DNA of 64,000 bases from an uncultured Pseudomonadota bacterium (GTDB taxonomy: Bacteria > Myxococcota_A > UBA796 > SXON01): NCBI GenBank assembly GCA_903885375.1, contig CAISIK010000129.1:62001-126000 (forward strand), given 5' to 3'. Below are positions 33,642 through 43,347 of this stretch, in pieces. Both the position numbers and the translations under genes were made by a program. The first letter of the stretch is position 1, and the number at the start of each line of letters is the position of its first letter. The notes beneath the pieces are model-generated. The model had not been told where the DNA came from and searched no databases. It saw only the letters and a list, made by a program, of their open reading frames with translations.

Positions 33642-35520
33642 GGAGGTCGCCGCCCCCGCGCGGCGCCCGGGGAATGCGCGCTGCCTCGCGGAAGGCACGC
33701 TCCACCGCGGCCTCCGGCACCATCTCGCCGCCATAACGAGCGCGGTACAGGAGCAGCGCGAGCTCCAGCAGCGGTTCGCCCGCGGCCCCGGCCCGGTCGC
33801 GAAGCCACTCGCCGGCCTCCACCGGAGGAAGCTCCGCGGGGATCGCCCACCCGCGCGCGAACGCCCTGGCCCGCGCGGTCCGGAACCGGGCGAGGAGCCG
33901 GTCGCGCGGCGCCCGGGCGGACGTCGGCCGAGCCAGCCACCACAGGACAGCGCGGAGCACGGTCCCGCTGAAGAACAAGGCGCCCAGCACGATGCCCACG
34001 CCGGCAAGCCCCTCCCGAGAGTCCTGCCGGATGCGATCGCCCGGCGTCGGCGCCACGACCGCCGCCCCGACGCGACCCGCCAGCTCGAACTGGGTTGTCA
34101 GGTCGTAGTTCAACACGAAGGACAGCCACGCTTCGTTGGCGGCCTCGCTTGCCAGCGTCAGCCACGACACCTCGGGTACGGTGAGCGCCGTGGTGGGGGT
34201 GGCATCCACCACCGCCCACCCGCCGGCCACGGGCACCTCGACCCAGGCGTGCGCGTGCCCGCGCCGCACCGAGAGGTAGTCGGAAGCAGGGCTGTACTCC
34301 GACGAGTAGAACCCGGTCGCCAGGCGCGCCGGCACCCCGCGCGCCCGCAAGAGCACGGCGAGCGCGCTGGCGTAGTACTCACAGTGGCCGGTTCGGGCGT
34401 CGAGCAGGAACCACGCGAGCGGATCGCCCACGGGCGTCGGCGGGTCGAGGGTGTAGGTGAAGCCATCGCCCAGCGCGCGGGTGGCCGCCGCCACGATCGA
34501 GGCCGCATCGGAGCGCCCCGGCGCGATCGAGGCGGCCAGCGCGCGCACGCCAGGATGGAGCGCGGGGAGCTGGAGCAAGGCCTCGTTGGACTCGTCCGCC
34601 GCCGCGAGCGAACGCGGACGGGAGAACGCCTCGTAGCTGATCCGCTTGCCCGGCTGCCCGTGGACGAGCTCGCCTTCGCTGCCCCTCCGCACCGGCCCCT
34701 GATCGCTCCGCGCCGACAGGAGGTCGGGGGGACCGAACACCAGCGAGCCGAGCATGGGCTCCAGCAGGACCTCCGACCGCACCTGCCACTCCCCGGTGGA
34801 AGGATGGTGGACAGTTCCGCTGGACGTCCACCTCCTCCCATCGAACCGGTCCATCGTCCGGCCACGCAGGTACTGGGGACCATGGATGCGCGCGCCGTCG
34901 CGATCGAAGCTACGGACCCGCATCACCAGCACGGCGCGGTCGTCGTCACCCGATTCGTCGCCAAGCGACACGTCGTCCGCGAAGCCGGCCTCCGGCGCGC
35001 TCTCGGCTCCCGACGCCATGAGCCCGCCTTGGAGGCGGGGCACGAGGACGAAGAACGCGAGGGACAGGACGAGCGTGGCGAGCGACGTGCCCACAGCGAG
35101 GCGGCGGTCCTCCACCCCGGTCGCCACGAGAAGCGCCACCGGCGCGGCGGCCGCGAACGTGAGGAGGGCAGGCGCGAGCGCCAGCGACAGCGTGCCCACC
35201 GTGCCCACGAGCGCCATCAACGTGCCGAGCAACAGGAGGACACGCTCGTCCTCCTTCCCCGAGCCCACCACGGCACGGTGCGCGGCCAGCCAGCCGAGCA
35301 GCACCGCGAAGGCGGGGACCACACCGGCCAGGAACAGGAGGGCGGCGCAGCCGGTCAGAACGGTCACATGGGCCCAGGTCCAGTCACGAAGCACTCGGAG
35401 CCGGGGGCCGCCGACGAAGCCGACCACGGTCAGCACGGCAGCCCCCGCCCCCGCCAATCCCGACACCGCCAGACAAGCGGCCCCCGCGATGGTGGCCGCC
35501 GCCAACGGAAGGCGCCTCAC
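33625..35520 (-). CDS. TgpA-like membrane transglutaminase
   Basis: A 631-residue protein with several N-terminal membrane helices (about residues 1-180, DUF3488-like), a periplasmic transglutaminase core with Cys380 in TGHCEYYASALAVLLRARGV, the histidine in GHAHAWVEV near 425 and the aspartate in VVDATP near 439, one more helix near 540-560, and a C-terminal DUF4129-like region. This is the layout of TgpA. It starts at GTG 35520 overlapping the DUF58 stop (GTGA). MoxR, DUF58 and transglutaminase genes commonly travel together and are thought to act in envelope or protein assembly. Confidence 0.88.
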   Translation of the reverse strand: MRRLPLAAATIAGAACLAVSGLAGAGAAVLTVVGFVGGPRLRVLRDWTWAHVTVLTGCAALLFLAGVVPAFAVLLGWLAAHRAVVGSGKEDERVLLLLGTLMALVGTVGTLSLALAPALLTFAAAAPVALLVATGVEDRRLAVGTSLATLVLSLAFFVLVPRLQGGLMASGAESAPEAGFADDVSLGDESGDDDRAVLVMRVRSFDRDGARIHGPQYLRGRTMDRFDGRRWTSSGTVHHPSTGEWQVRSEVLLEPMLGSLVFGPPDLLSARSDQGPVRRGSEGELVHGQPGKRISYEAFSRPRSLAAADESNEALLQLPALHPGVRALAASIAPGRSDAASIVAAATRALGDGFTYTLDPPTPVGDPLAWFLLDARTGHCEYYASALAVLLRARGVPARLATGFYSSEYSPASDYLSVRRGHAHAWVEVPVAGGWAVVDATPTTALTVPEVSWLTLASEAANEAWLSFVLNYDLTTQFELAGRVGAAVVAPTPGDRIRQDSREGLAGVGIVLGALFFSGTVLRAVLWWLARPTSARAPRDRLLARFRTARARAFARGWAIPAELPPVEAGEWLRDRAGAAGEPLLELALLLYRARYGGEMVPEAAVERAFREAARIPRAPRGGGDLLTPSG

Positions 35521-36440
35521 CGATGCTCCAGACCGGCCAGGGCCGTGAGGATGCGTCGCCGCCAGGCCGCGCCCGTGCGCGCGGGGAGGAGCTCCCCGTC
35601 CGCCTCGATCCCCACGGCGTCGCCCCTTGCCAACTGGTGCTCGGCGCGACCGGCCAGCCGAGAGATCGCGGCCTCCCTCGCCTCGCCGCGGAGCTCCGGT
35701 TCGAGCCGAAGGACCCGGGTCTCCGTCCCCTGCGCAGAGCGGGTCACCACCATGGGCTCGCCCATCCGCGCGGAGGTCGGCCAGTGGACCCGCCGCAGCG
35801 GGTCGCCGGGAGCCCATGGTCGGAGCCCGGCGAAGTCGCCCGAGGCGCTCGGCCCGCCGCGAACGGCGGCGTCCTCGCCCTCGCCGCTCGACGAGACCGG
35901 GACGGGACGGAAGGCGGCGGCGGGGTAGACGAGGACTGCCTCGGGGAGCGGAACATCGCGCCACCGGCGGACCATCCCGAAGGGAAAGTCGGACTGGATG
36001 CGTACGGTCGTGAGGCGGGCCTCGCCGCGGGTCGGCGCCAGAAACTCTGCTGGAACCTCCACAGCCTGCCCTGCCGGGCAGAACTCCACGAAGCCGCGCC
36101 CCGCCACCTCGCCGCCCTCGACGAGCTCGACATGCCAGGCCGCGCCACGCCCGCGTCGGTTCTGGAGGATCAGCACCCCCGACGCCGAAACGCCAGCGCG
36201 GAGCTCCACCGGCAGCCGCCGCCGGACCGACAGCGAGCGCAGGTTCCACTCCGCGAGCACGTTGGCGACCACGAGGGCCGCAAGCAGGATGCCGAGCACG
36301 AGGTAAACGAGGTTGTTTCCCGTGTTGACCGCGCCGAAGAGCACCCCGCCCACCAACGCGAGGTACACCGCACCCGCCCGCGTGGGCGACACCCGGTTCA
36401 CCTCGCCGAAGCGGAACCGCCTCCCCAAACTGGAAGCCAT
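35517..36440 (-). CDS. DUF58 domain-containing membrane protein
   Basis: A 307-residue protein with two N-terminal helices (about residues 20-62) and the DUF58 signature GLRPWAPGDPLRRVHWPTSA followed by RMGEPMV. The C-terminal VWA-like portion is short. DUF58 proteins are regular partners of MoxR ATPases. It lies 11 bases after moxR and overlaps the transglutaminase gene by GTGA. Function in the family is poorly known; a scaffold or chaperone-substrate role is inferred. Confidence 0.85.
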   Translation of the reverse strand: MASSLGRRFRFGEVNRVSPTRAGAVYLALVGGVLFGAVNTGNNLVYLVLGILLAALVVANVLAEWNLRSLSVRRRLPVELRAGVSASGVLILQNRRGRGAAWHVELVEGGEVAGRGFVEFCPAGQAVEVPAEFLAPTRGEARLTTVRIQSDFPFGMVRRWRDVPLPEAVLVYPAAAFRPVPVSSSGEGEDAAVRGGPSASGDFAGLRPWAPGDPLRRVHWPTSARMGEPMVVTRSAQGTETRVLRLEPELRGEAREAAISRLAGRAEHQLARGDAVGIEADGELLPARTGAAWRRRILTALAGLEHR

Positions 36441-36451
36441 CCCGACGGGGG

Positions 36452-37362
<911 letters not shown>

Positions 37363-37366
<4 letters not shown>

Positions 37367-37800
37367 TCCGTGATGCCCTCATAGCTGCCATGGGTCTGCA
37401 GCTCGTAGGTGGTGCCGACCTCGATCGCCTCGTCCTCGCTGGCCACGATCTCGAAGTACTCGGTGCCGGACCAGTCGTCGTCGCCATCCACGCAGGGGTC
37501 GCCCTCGGCGGACTCGATCGACGCTTGACCGTTGAGCTGCCACTTCACGCTGCCGCCCTCGGTGTCCTGCCCGACAACGACCGACTGGTACACCACGTCG
37601 CACCCGGAGACCGTTCCACGGGCGAAGGCATCCTCGCCGATGAAAATCTCGCCCGAGCTGGCATCGAAGCTCAGGTAGTAGTCGAAGCTCTCGCTGTAGT
37701 CGCCTTCCCCCTCGAGGGCGGACACCGTGACCCGAAAGTGCGAGGAATCCGAAGGGATCTTCGAGGTCTCACAGGCGGCGATCAGGAGGAGCGTGAACAT
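37363..37800 (-). CDS. Small lipoprotein leading the moxR operon
   Basis: A 145-residue lipoprotein of unknown function with signal MFTLLLIAAC and lipidated Cys10. I choose the ATG at 37800 because a TACCCT -10-like element at 37827-37822 would place transcription start downstream of the alternative GTG at 37821. The mature part has two cysteines (VSGCDVVYQ, GDPCVDGDDD) and acidic, beta-rich stretches. It is coupled to moxR by ATGA, so it is probably part of the MoxR-DUF58-transglutaminase system, perhaps a substrate or periplasmic partner. Confidence 0.65.
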
Positions 37801-37883
37801 GGGCAGCTCGGGGAGCGACACAGGGTATCACCGGGAACGGTGCGCGGGGAGCCGTCGAGTCGTCGCGAACGTCAAAGCCCGCG

Positions 37884-37912
37884 TTGACGGAGGGGGGGGG
37901 CGGACCTACATT
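37884..37912 (+). promoter_or_regulatory. Sigma70-type promoter with a G9 tract in the spacer
   Basis: TTGACG (37884-37889), 17 bases and TACATT (37907-37912) form a strong-looking promoter for the AAA-TPR gene. Nine consecutive G (37892-37900) lie inside the spacer. Change of the tract by one base would alter the spacer to 16 or 18 and could change expression, as in known phase-variable promoters. Confidence 0.65.
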
Positions 37913-37958
37913 GCCGGGCCTTTTTACACGCGCCCCTCGGCGCGCCCCGGAGTCTCCC

Positions 37959-40466
37959 TTGTCCGATCTCGTCTACGTCGCCCGCCCCAGCGAACTCGCC
38001 GCGCTCCAAGCCTACTTCGCCGCGGTGAAGGAAGGCAAGTGCCAGCATGTCGTGCTCGAGGGGCCCCTCGGCTCCGGCAAGCGCGTGCTCGTCAGCGAGA
38101 TGCTGCGGCTCCTCCCCAAGGAGGAGGACCTCCTCACCATCCGCGTCGGCCTCACGGAAGACATGGATGGCGATGCCGCGCTGAAGGCGCTGTACGCCGC
38201 GCTGTGCGGCGCGCTCTACCGCGATGCGGTGCTGCGCGGAAAGGTCGAGCTCGCGCTTCTGGGCCAGCTCCCCCTCTACGGCAAGCGCCAGCAGAGCTGG
38301 TTCCAGGTCTTCATCGATGGCGTGAAGAAGAACGTGCCGGAGCCTGGCGCGGAGAAGATGCAGCTGGCCGTCCCGAGCGACAATCCGCTCGCCGCCTTCG
38401 TGGAGATCGTGGCCGCCGTGGCCCGCAAGATTCCCACGGTGCTCGAGCTCCAGAACGTGCACGTGGTCCAGTCCCTCGCGCTGTTCACGCCGATCGATGC
38501 CCTCTGCGAGCTCCGCAAGGAAGGCAAGCTGCTCCTCATCCTCGGCACCGAGTCCGTGGATGATGCGGCGCGCGCCTGGATGCCCGCCCCCTGGCTCGAG
38601 CTGCTCGAGCGTCGCAAGGACCAGCTCACCCGCTTCGTGATGCAGCCGTGGACCGCGGAAGATGTGTCCGCCTACGCCGCCAGCCGCGACATCGCGCTCG
38701 CCTCCCCCGCGCGGGTGGCGGAGCTCGTCCAGGGCCGGCCCGGCTTCATCGGCGAGCTCATCGATCACCTGCAGGCCACCGACCGCCTCGGCGATGCGCT
38801 CGAGGGCGAGCTGATCTCCCTCATCCCCACCGATCTTGATGCCGAGGAGCTGAGCGAGGCGCCCGCCACGCCGCCCAAGGAAGGCCGCAAGTACGCCGGG
38901 GCCGACGATGCGGACCGCATCTTCCACCTCGCCGCGCTCCTCGGTGTGCAGTTCCCCAGCGGCCTCGTGGCCGACATGGCCGGCTTCGACCGCGACAGCG
39001 TCGATGACATCATGGATGCCGCCGGCGGCCTCGTTCGGGAGGACCAGTTCCACAAGGGCTTCGACACCTGGCTCTACCAGTTCCAGAAGCCGCTGTTCCG
39101 CGAGGCCGTCATCCTCGCCCACCAGAGCGATGCCGACAAGGAGATCGCCCGCCGTGTGGGCCTGTTCATGGAGCGCGTGCTCGCGCCCCGCGGCTACCTC
39201 TTCGTGGTGAAGACCGCTCGCCTCTACGCCGAATACGGCGTGGGGCAGCGCGCCAACCAGCTCCGCAGCCTCGCGCTCGGGCAGGAGAACCCCACGGTCT
39301 GGGGCATGGTGCACGACCTCGTGAAGCACTTCGGCGAGGTGAACTGGAGCGACCCGCTCCGCCGCACCGTGTACCTCAACATCGTGGAGCGCATGGTGAG
39401 CGGCGGCGCCGTCGAAGCGGCCGAAGGCCTGCTGAACGAAGCGCTCGAGTGGGCCACCGCGAAGGAAGACCGCACCCTGCAGGCGTGGCTCCTCTTCGCC
39501 GGGAGCCGCCTCGACTTCCGTCGTGGCGACATGTACCGCAGCCGGGACCGCGCGAAGGACGCTGCCAAGCTCTACGCCGTGTCCGAGGAGAAGCTCAAGC
39601 TCGCCGAGATCGAGAACCACCTCGCCAGCATCGAGCTGCAGGAAGGCAACGCCAACGCGAGCCTCGACCACATCCGCAAGGCCCTCGAGCACGCCAACGA
39701 GCCGCCGATCCAGGCCACCGCCGAGTTCATCCGCGGCATGATCGCGCGCCGCAACAACCGCCCCCCCGAGGCGGCCGAGCACTTCAAGAAGGCCAACGAG
39801 ACCGCTGGGCAGCTCAACATGGGCCCCCTCGCGCTCGAGGCCGGCTTCCACTACGGTGAAGCGCTGCTCCTCTCGAAGCAGCCCTCCAACGCGGCCGATG
39901 TGCTCGCCCGCGTGGCCCAGCTCGCGAACCAGATGCAGAACCCGGTGCGCGAGCGCTCGGCCGCCGCGCTGCTCGCCCAGGCGCAGGGTCAGCTCCGCAA
40001 CTTCGAGGCCGCGTTGCAGTTCGCGAACCGCACCCTCCAGCTCACGCAGACGTTGAAGTTCGACAAGTTCCTCCCCGTCGACATCTACAACGTCGGGTAC
40101 TACAACCTCGCGCTCGGCCGGAACACCGAGGCAGCCTCGCTCTTCGGCAAGGCCCGCGAGCGGGCCGGGGGCATGGATGCCCGCTTCCTGAAGGACCTCA
40201 CCTTCAACTCCGGCGTGGCCTTCGCCAAGATCGGCGAGCGGGCGAGCGCCGAGAACGCGTTCGGCGAGGCGCTCGGCCATGCCAAGGCGAGCAAGGACCT
40301 GAAGCGCTTCGTGGAGGCGAGCGAGAGCCTCGCCGGCCTCGTGGCCGGTCGCGACAAGTCGGCCGCCGCCCGCCTGCTCAACGAGGCCCTCGCCGCGGCC
40401 GACCAGGGCGGGCTGAAGGAAGAGCGCAAGGGCCTTCGGCGCAAGCTCGAAGAACTCGGCAGCTGA
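37959..40466 (+). CDS. Large P-loop ATPase with C-terminal TPR repeats
   Basis: An 835-residue cytoplasmic protein. I start at TTG 37959, about 40 bases after the likely transcription start and preceded by GGAGTCTCCC; an in-frame TTG at 37884 is the -35 element itself. Walker A is GPLGSGKR at residues 35-42, within an AAA_16/Orc1-like domain (VVLEGPLGSGKRVLVSEML); a Walker B-like strand is PTVLELQNVHVV. From about residue 460 the protein is all helical with TPR pairs (EAAEHFKKANETAGQLNM, SAENAFGEALGHAKASKD). No effector, kinase or DNA-binding domain is seen. The layout resembles STAND-type signalling ATPases. Confidence 0.75.
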   Translation: MSDLVYVARPSELAALQAYFAAVKEGKCQHVVLEGPLGSGKRVLVSEMLRLLPKEEDLLTIRVGLTEDMDGDAALKALYAALCGALYRDAVLRGKVELALLGQLPLYGKRQQSWFQVFIDGVKKNVPEPGAEKMQLAVPSDNPLAAFVEIVAAVARKIPTVLELQNVHVVQSLALFTPIDALCELRKEGKLLLILGTESVDDAARAWMPAPWLELLERRKDQLTRFVMQPWTAEDVSAYAASRDIALASPARVAELVQGRPGFIGELIDHLQATDRLGDALEGELISLIPTDLDAEELSEAPATPPKEGRKYAGADDADRIFHLAALLGVQFPSGLVADMAGFDRDSVDDIMDAAGGLVREDQFHKGFDTWLYQFQKPLFREAVILAHQSDADKEIARRVGLFMERVLAPRGYLFVVKTARLYAEYGVGQRANQLRSLALGQENPTVWGMVHDLVKHFGEVNWSDPLRRTVYLNIVERMVSGGAVEAAEGLLNEALEWATAKEDRTLQAWLLFAGSRLDFRRGDMYRSRDRAKDAAKLYAVSEEKLKLAEIENHLASIELQEGNANASLDHIRKALEHANEPPIQATAEFIRGMIARRNNRPPEAAEHFKKANETAGQLNMGPLALEAGFHYGEALLLSKQPSNAADVLARVAQLANQMQNPVRERSAAALLAQAQGQLRNFEAALQFANRTLQLTQTLKFDKFLPVDIYNVGYYNLALGRNTEAASLFGKARERAGGMDARFLKDLTFNSGVAFAKIGERASAENAFGEALGHAKASKDLKRFVEASESLAGLVAGRDKSAAARLLNEALAAADQGGLKEERKGLRRKLEELGS

Positions 40467-41389
40467 TGGCGTGGTCGGCGGCCGACATCCCCGACCAGTC
40501 GGGCCGCGTGGCCATCGTCACGGGTGGGAACGGCGGCCTCGGCCTCGAAACCGCTCGCGCGCTGGCCCGGGCGGGCTGCGAGGTCATCCTCGCGGCCCGC
40601 AACGCCACGAAGGCCGGATCAGCCCTGGCCGACCTGTACGAGTCCGTGCCCACGGCGCGGGCGGCCGTGTGGTCGCTCGATCTGTCCAGCCTCGCGAGCG
40701 TGCGCGAGTTCTCGGCGAGGTGGCTCCGCGAGCGCGGCGCCCTCGACCTCCTCGTGAACAACGCGGGCGTCATGGCCCTCCCGCGCACGCTCTCGGCCGA
40801 TGGTTTCGAGATGCAGTTCGCCACCAACCACCTCGGGCACTTCGCGCTCACGCTGGGGCTGATGCCAGCCCTGCAGGCCGGCACGAGCGCCCGGGTGGTC
40901 ACAGTTTCGAGCGCGATGCACATGGTCGGCCGCATCCGCTTCGACGATATCGACGGCGCGGCCGGCTACTCGCCCTGGCCCTGGTACGGACAGAGCAAGC
41001 TCGCCAACCTGCTCTTCACCGCGGAGCTCGATCGGCGCTTGCGGAAGAGCCGGAGCCGCGTGGCCTCCCTCGCCGCCCATCCGGGCTACGCCGCCACAGA
41101 CCTCCAGTACGTGGCCGGGCGCGTGCGCGGCGCCGCCGTGGAAACCGCGTTCATGCGCGTGGGCAACACGATCTTCGCCCAGTCGGCCGCCGATGGCGCG
41201 CTGCCCACCCTGCGGGCGGCCACCGACCCGGCGGCGGAAGGCGGCCAGTACTGGGGGCCGCAGTGGTTGGGCTGGTTCGGCGCCCCCACGCTCGTCGGGC
41301 GCTCCTCGGCCGCGCGCGATGAAGAGGTGGCGGGGAAGCTCTGGGCGCTGTCCGAGGCGCGCACCGGGCTTTCGTTGGCCCTCGTCTAG
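40466..41389 (+). CDS. Short-chain dehydrogenase/reductase (retinol dehydrogenase-like)
   Basis: A 307-residue classical SDR. The cofactor loop is TGGNGGLG (residues 19-26), NNAGVMALPRTLSADGFEMQ is typical of the retinol dehydrogenase/WWOX-like group, and the catalytic pair is Tyr174/Lys178 in YGQSK with serine in VSSAMHMVG. NADP is likely from the ARN after the second strand (LAARNATKA). Substrate unknown. TGATG overlap couples it to the AAA-TPR gene; the 3' end overlaps the convergent methyltransferase gene by four bases. Confidence 0.88.
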   Translation: MAWSAADIPDQSGRVAIVTGGNGGLGLETARALARAGCEVILAARNATKAGSALADLYESVPTARAAVWSLDLSSLASVREFSARWLRERGALDLLVNNAGVMALPRTLSADGFEMQFATNHLGHFALTLGLMPALQAGTSARVVTVSSAMHMVGRIRFDDIDGAAGYSPWPWYGQSKLANLLFTAELDRRLRKSRSRVASLAAHPGYAATDLQYVAGRVRGAAVETAFMRVGNTIFAQSAADGALPTLRAATDPAAEGGQYWGPQWLGWFGAPTLVGRSSAARDEEVAGKLWALSEARTGLSLALV

Positions 41390-42168
41390 GCGCCCGGGAA
41401 CGCGAAGATCCGCCCCGCCTGGCGCTGCCGGAACCCCCGCGCCGGGCCCGGTCGGAGGAGCACGGGGAGCCCCAGGAACCACCGCCACGAAGGCCGCGGG
41501 TACAGCATGGGCGGCGCGGGTTCGAAACGGTCGCGCAGCGTCCATCCGGCGGCCGTGAAGCACTCATCCACGATCCGCTCGCTGAAGAGGCGGTCTGGCG
41601 CCTCGAACTCCAGTTGGGAGACGGCGAAGGCCCCACGCCCGGGCAGCACCCAGGTGAGGAGGAGGATTGCTCCGGGCGCGGCGAGCGCCGCGAGTTCGGC
41701 GGCGAACCGGGAGAGGTCGTGACACCAGGCGGCGGAGTAGCGCACCATCACGAGGTCCCACCGGCCGGGGGCGACCACCGGGACGGCGCCGGACTGGAAA
41801 TCGAACTCGCAAGCGGAAACGCCCAGCTCCGCGGCGCGCGCCCGGGCGTGCGGGCTGTACTCCAGCAGGAGGACCTCCTCCACGCCGCCCTCGCGGGCAA
41901 GGGCGGCCAGCGCCGCGCCCGGCCCGCCGCCCACGTCCAGGACGCGCCCGCGCGGTGCGATGCCGTGGCTGGCCAGGCAGGCCCCAACCTGGCGCGCCTC
42001 CGCGGCTTCGGCCTCGGGGTCGGCGCGCCGGAAGTACCCCACCTCCCGCGGCGCCCCGGCGCGGCGGGGCTCACGCGCAGCGGTGCCACAACGGCTGCAG
42101 ACCCACCAGCGATGGCGGATCACCCCGACGCACGAAACGCCGCCACCGCACGCCGGGCACGCCACCAT
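41386..42168 (-). CDS. Class I SAM methyltransferase with N-terminal zinc ribbon
   Basis: A 260-residue protein. The N-terminus is a C4 zinc ribbon (CPAC at 4-7, CSRC at 24-27), as in a group of methyltransferases that modify sugar or lipid precursors. The SAM domain has motif I RVLDVGGGPGAALAALA near residue 74, then LLLEYSPHARARAAELG and WDLVMVRYSAAWCHDL. The C-terminal ~50 residues are Trp/Pro-rich (RPSWRWFLGLPVLL) and may sit at the membrane. It is a single minus-strand gene between two plus-strand genes. Substrate not predictable. Confidence 0.8.
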   Translation of the reverse strand: MVACPACGGGVSCVGVIRHRWWVCSRCGTAAREPRRAGAPREVGYFRRADPEAEAAEARQVGACLASHGIAPRGRVLDVGGGPGAALAALAREGGVEEVLLLEYSPHARARAAELGVSACEFDFQSGAVPVVAPGRWDLVMVRYSAAWCHDLSRFAAELAALAAPGAILLLTWVLPGRGAFAVSQLEFEAPDRLFSERIVDECFTAAGWTLRDRFEPAPPMLYPRPSWRWFLGLPVLLRPGPARGFRQRQAGRIFAFPGA

Positions 42169-42197
42169 GTCGATCCGCTAACGGATAGCCCCACCCG

Positions 42198-42989
42198 GTG
42201 CGCGTCCTCGTTCACGCAGACGATCTCGGACTCTCGCCGGCCGTCAACGATGCCATCGCGCGGGCGTGCCGCGAGGGATGGGTCCAGAGCGTGAGCGTGC
42301 TCGCCCTCGCGCCCGCTGCAGAGGCGGGGGCAAAGGCGCTGCCCGCGGGCACGGACCTCGGCGTGCACCTCGATCTCACCGCCTTCCCCTCGCTCACCCG
42401 CGCCGATGCCCTCGACGAGGTGCGGAGCCTCGCCAGGGAAGGCGGCGCCGCCCTGCTCGCCGCGCTGGACCGCCTGCCGAACCGTGCACCGGGCGTCCTC
42501 GAGTCCGAGTGGGAGGCCCAGGTGGAGACGGCCCGCGCCTGGGCCTCGCCCTCCCACCTCGACAGCCACCAGCACGTGCACTGGCGGCCGTCCCTCTGGG
42601 CGCCGCTGCAGCGGGTCCTGCGCCGAACGGGCATCGCCGCTGTCCGGGGGGTGGCGCCCTGGCGTCCGGGGGCGAGCCTGCCGCGAAGGGCCGCCCAGCG
42701 AGCGCGCGCGGCGCACTTCCAGACCGCCTTCCGCGCGTTCGTCACCACCGATGGGCCCGTCAACCCGGCCACGTTCCGGTGGCTCCTCGAACGGCCCGGC
42801 GTCGGGCCGGGGGTGGTCGAGCTGATGGTGCACCCCGGCAACGACGCCCACGCCGGCTTCCTGGAGGAAGCGCAGTGGCTCGCGGCGGCCTGGCCCGACC
42901 AGGCCCGGCGCACACCGCCCGTGCGCTGGGTGGATCTCGTGTCCGAACGCGGCGAGCGTGCCCCCGAATTGGGCGGCCGCCATCCTTGA
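42198..42989 (+). CDS. YdjC/ChbG-family carbohydrate deacetylase
   Basis: A 263-residue protein starting at GTG 42198. The YdjC signature is complete: HADDLGLSPAVNDAI at residues 6-20 with the two metal-binding aspartates, GVHLDLTAFPSLTR, and SHLDSHQHVHW with the ligating histidines. Family members such as ChbG remove acetyl groups from chito-oligosaccharides or other N-acetyl sugars using a divalent metal. Late motif VELMVHPGNDAHAGF also fits. Substrate is inferred only from the family. Confidence 0.88.
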   Translation: MRVLVHADDLGLSPAVNDAIARACREGWVQSVSVLALAPAAEAGAKALPAGTDLGVHLDLTAFPSLTRADALDEVRSLAREGGAALLAALDRLPNRAPGVLESEWEAQVETARAWASPSHLDSHQHVHWRPSLWAPLQRVLRRTGIAAVRGVAPWRPGASLPRRAAQRARAAHFQTAFRAFVTTDGPVNPATFRWLLERPGVGPGVVELMVHPGNDAHAGFLEEAQWLAAAWPDQARRTPPVRWVDLVSERGERAPELGGRHP

Positions 42990-43014
42990 AATCCGACGAC
43001 CGGCAGAGTAGAAG
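42986..43014 (+). promoter_or_regulatory. Possible promoter for the DUF2934 gene
   Basis: TTGAAA (42986-42991), 17 bases and TAGAAG (43009-43014) lie 24 bases before the ATG at 43039. The -35 element overlaps the stop codon region of the deacetylase gene. The leader ends in GGGAATCTCC just before the ATG. Confidence 0.45.
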
Positions 43015-43038
43015 CCGCGGCAATCAACGGGAATCTCC

Positions 43039-43323
43039 ATGGCCGACTCCACCGATCCCCAAAAGAGCGGGAGCGCCGCCGCCCCGAAGAAGGCCGCCGC
43101 CTCGAAGAAGGCCGCCGCCCCGAAGAAGGCCGCCGCCGAGTCGGCGGCCCCGAAGGCCGCGCGCGCCGCGAAGCCCGCAGCGGCGCCCGTGGCCCCCGAG
43201 GTCGCCCCCCGCGCGGAGCCCAGTCAGGACGACATTCGCCGCCGCGCCTACGAGCTCTGGCTGGCCCACGGTGGGAGCGCTGCCGAGAATTGGCTGGAAG
43301 CCGAGCGCCAGCTGCGCGGCTGA
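43039..43323 (+). CDS. Small basic DUF2934 protein with histone H1-like tail
   Basis: A 94-residue protein. Residues about 14-52 are Lys/Ala/Pro-rich with repeated KKAAA and PKKAAA units, like the tails of histone H1 and bacterial H1-like nucleoid proteins. The last ~35 residues form a DUF2934 domain (RRRAYELWLAHGGSAAENWL). DUF2934 proteins are small and of unknown role. The tail suggests DNA or RNA binding. It appears to have its own promoter and is followed 24 bases later by a thioesterase gene. Confidence 0.8.
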   Translation: MADSTDPQKSGSAAAPKKAAASKKAAAPKKAAAESAAPKAARAAKPAAAPVAPEVAPRAEPSQDDIRRRAYELWLAHGGSAAENWLEAERQLRG

Positions 43324-43347
43324 GCGACGGGGGCGTTAGATCGGGGC

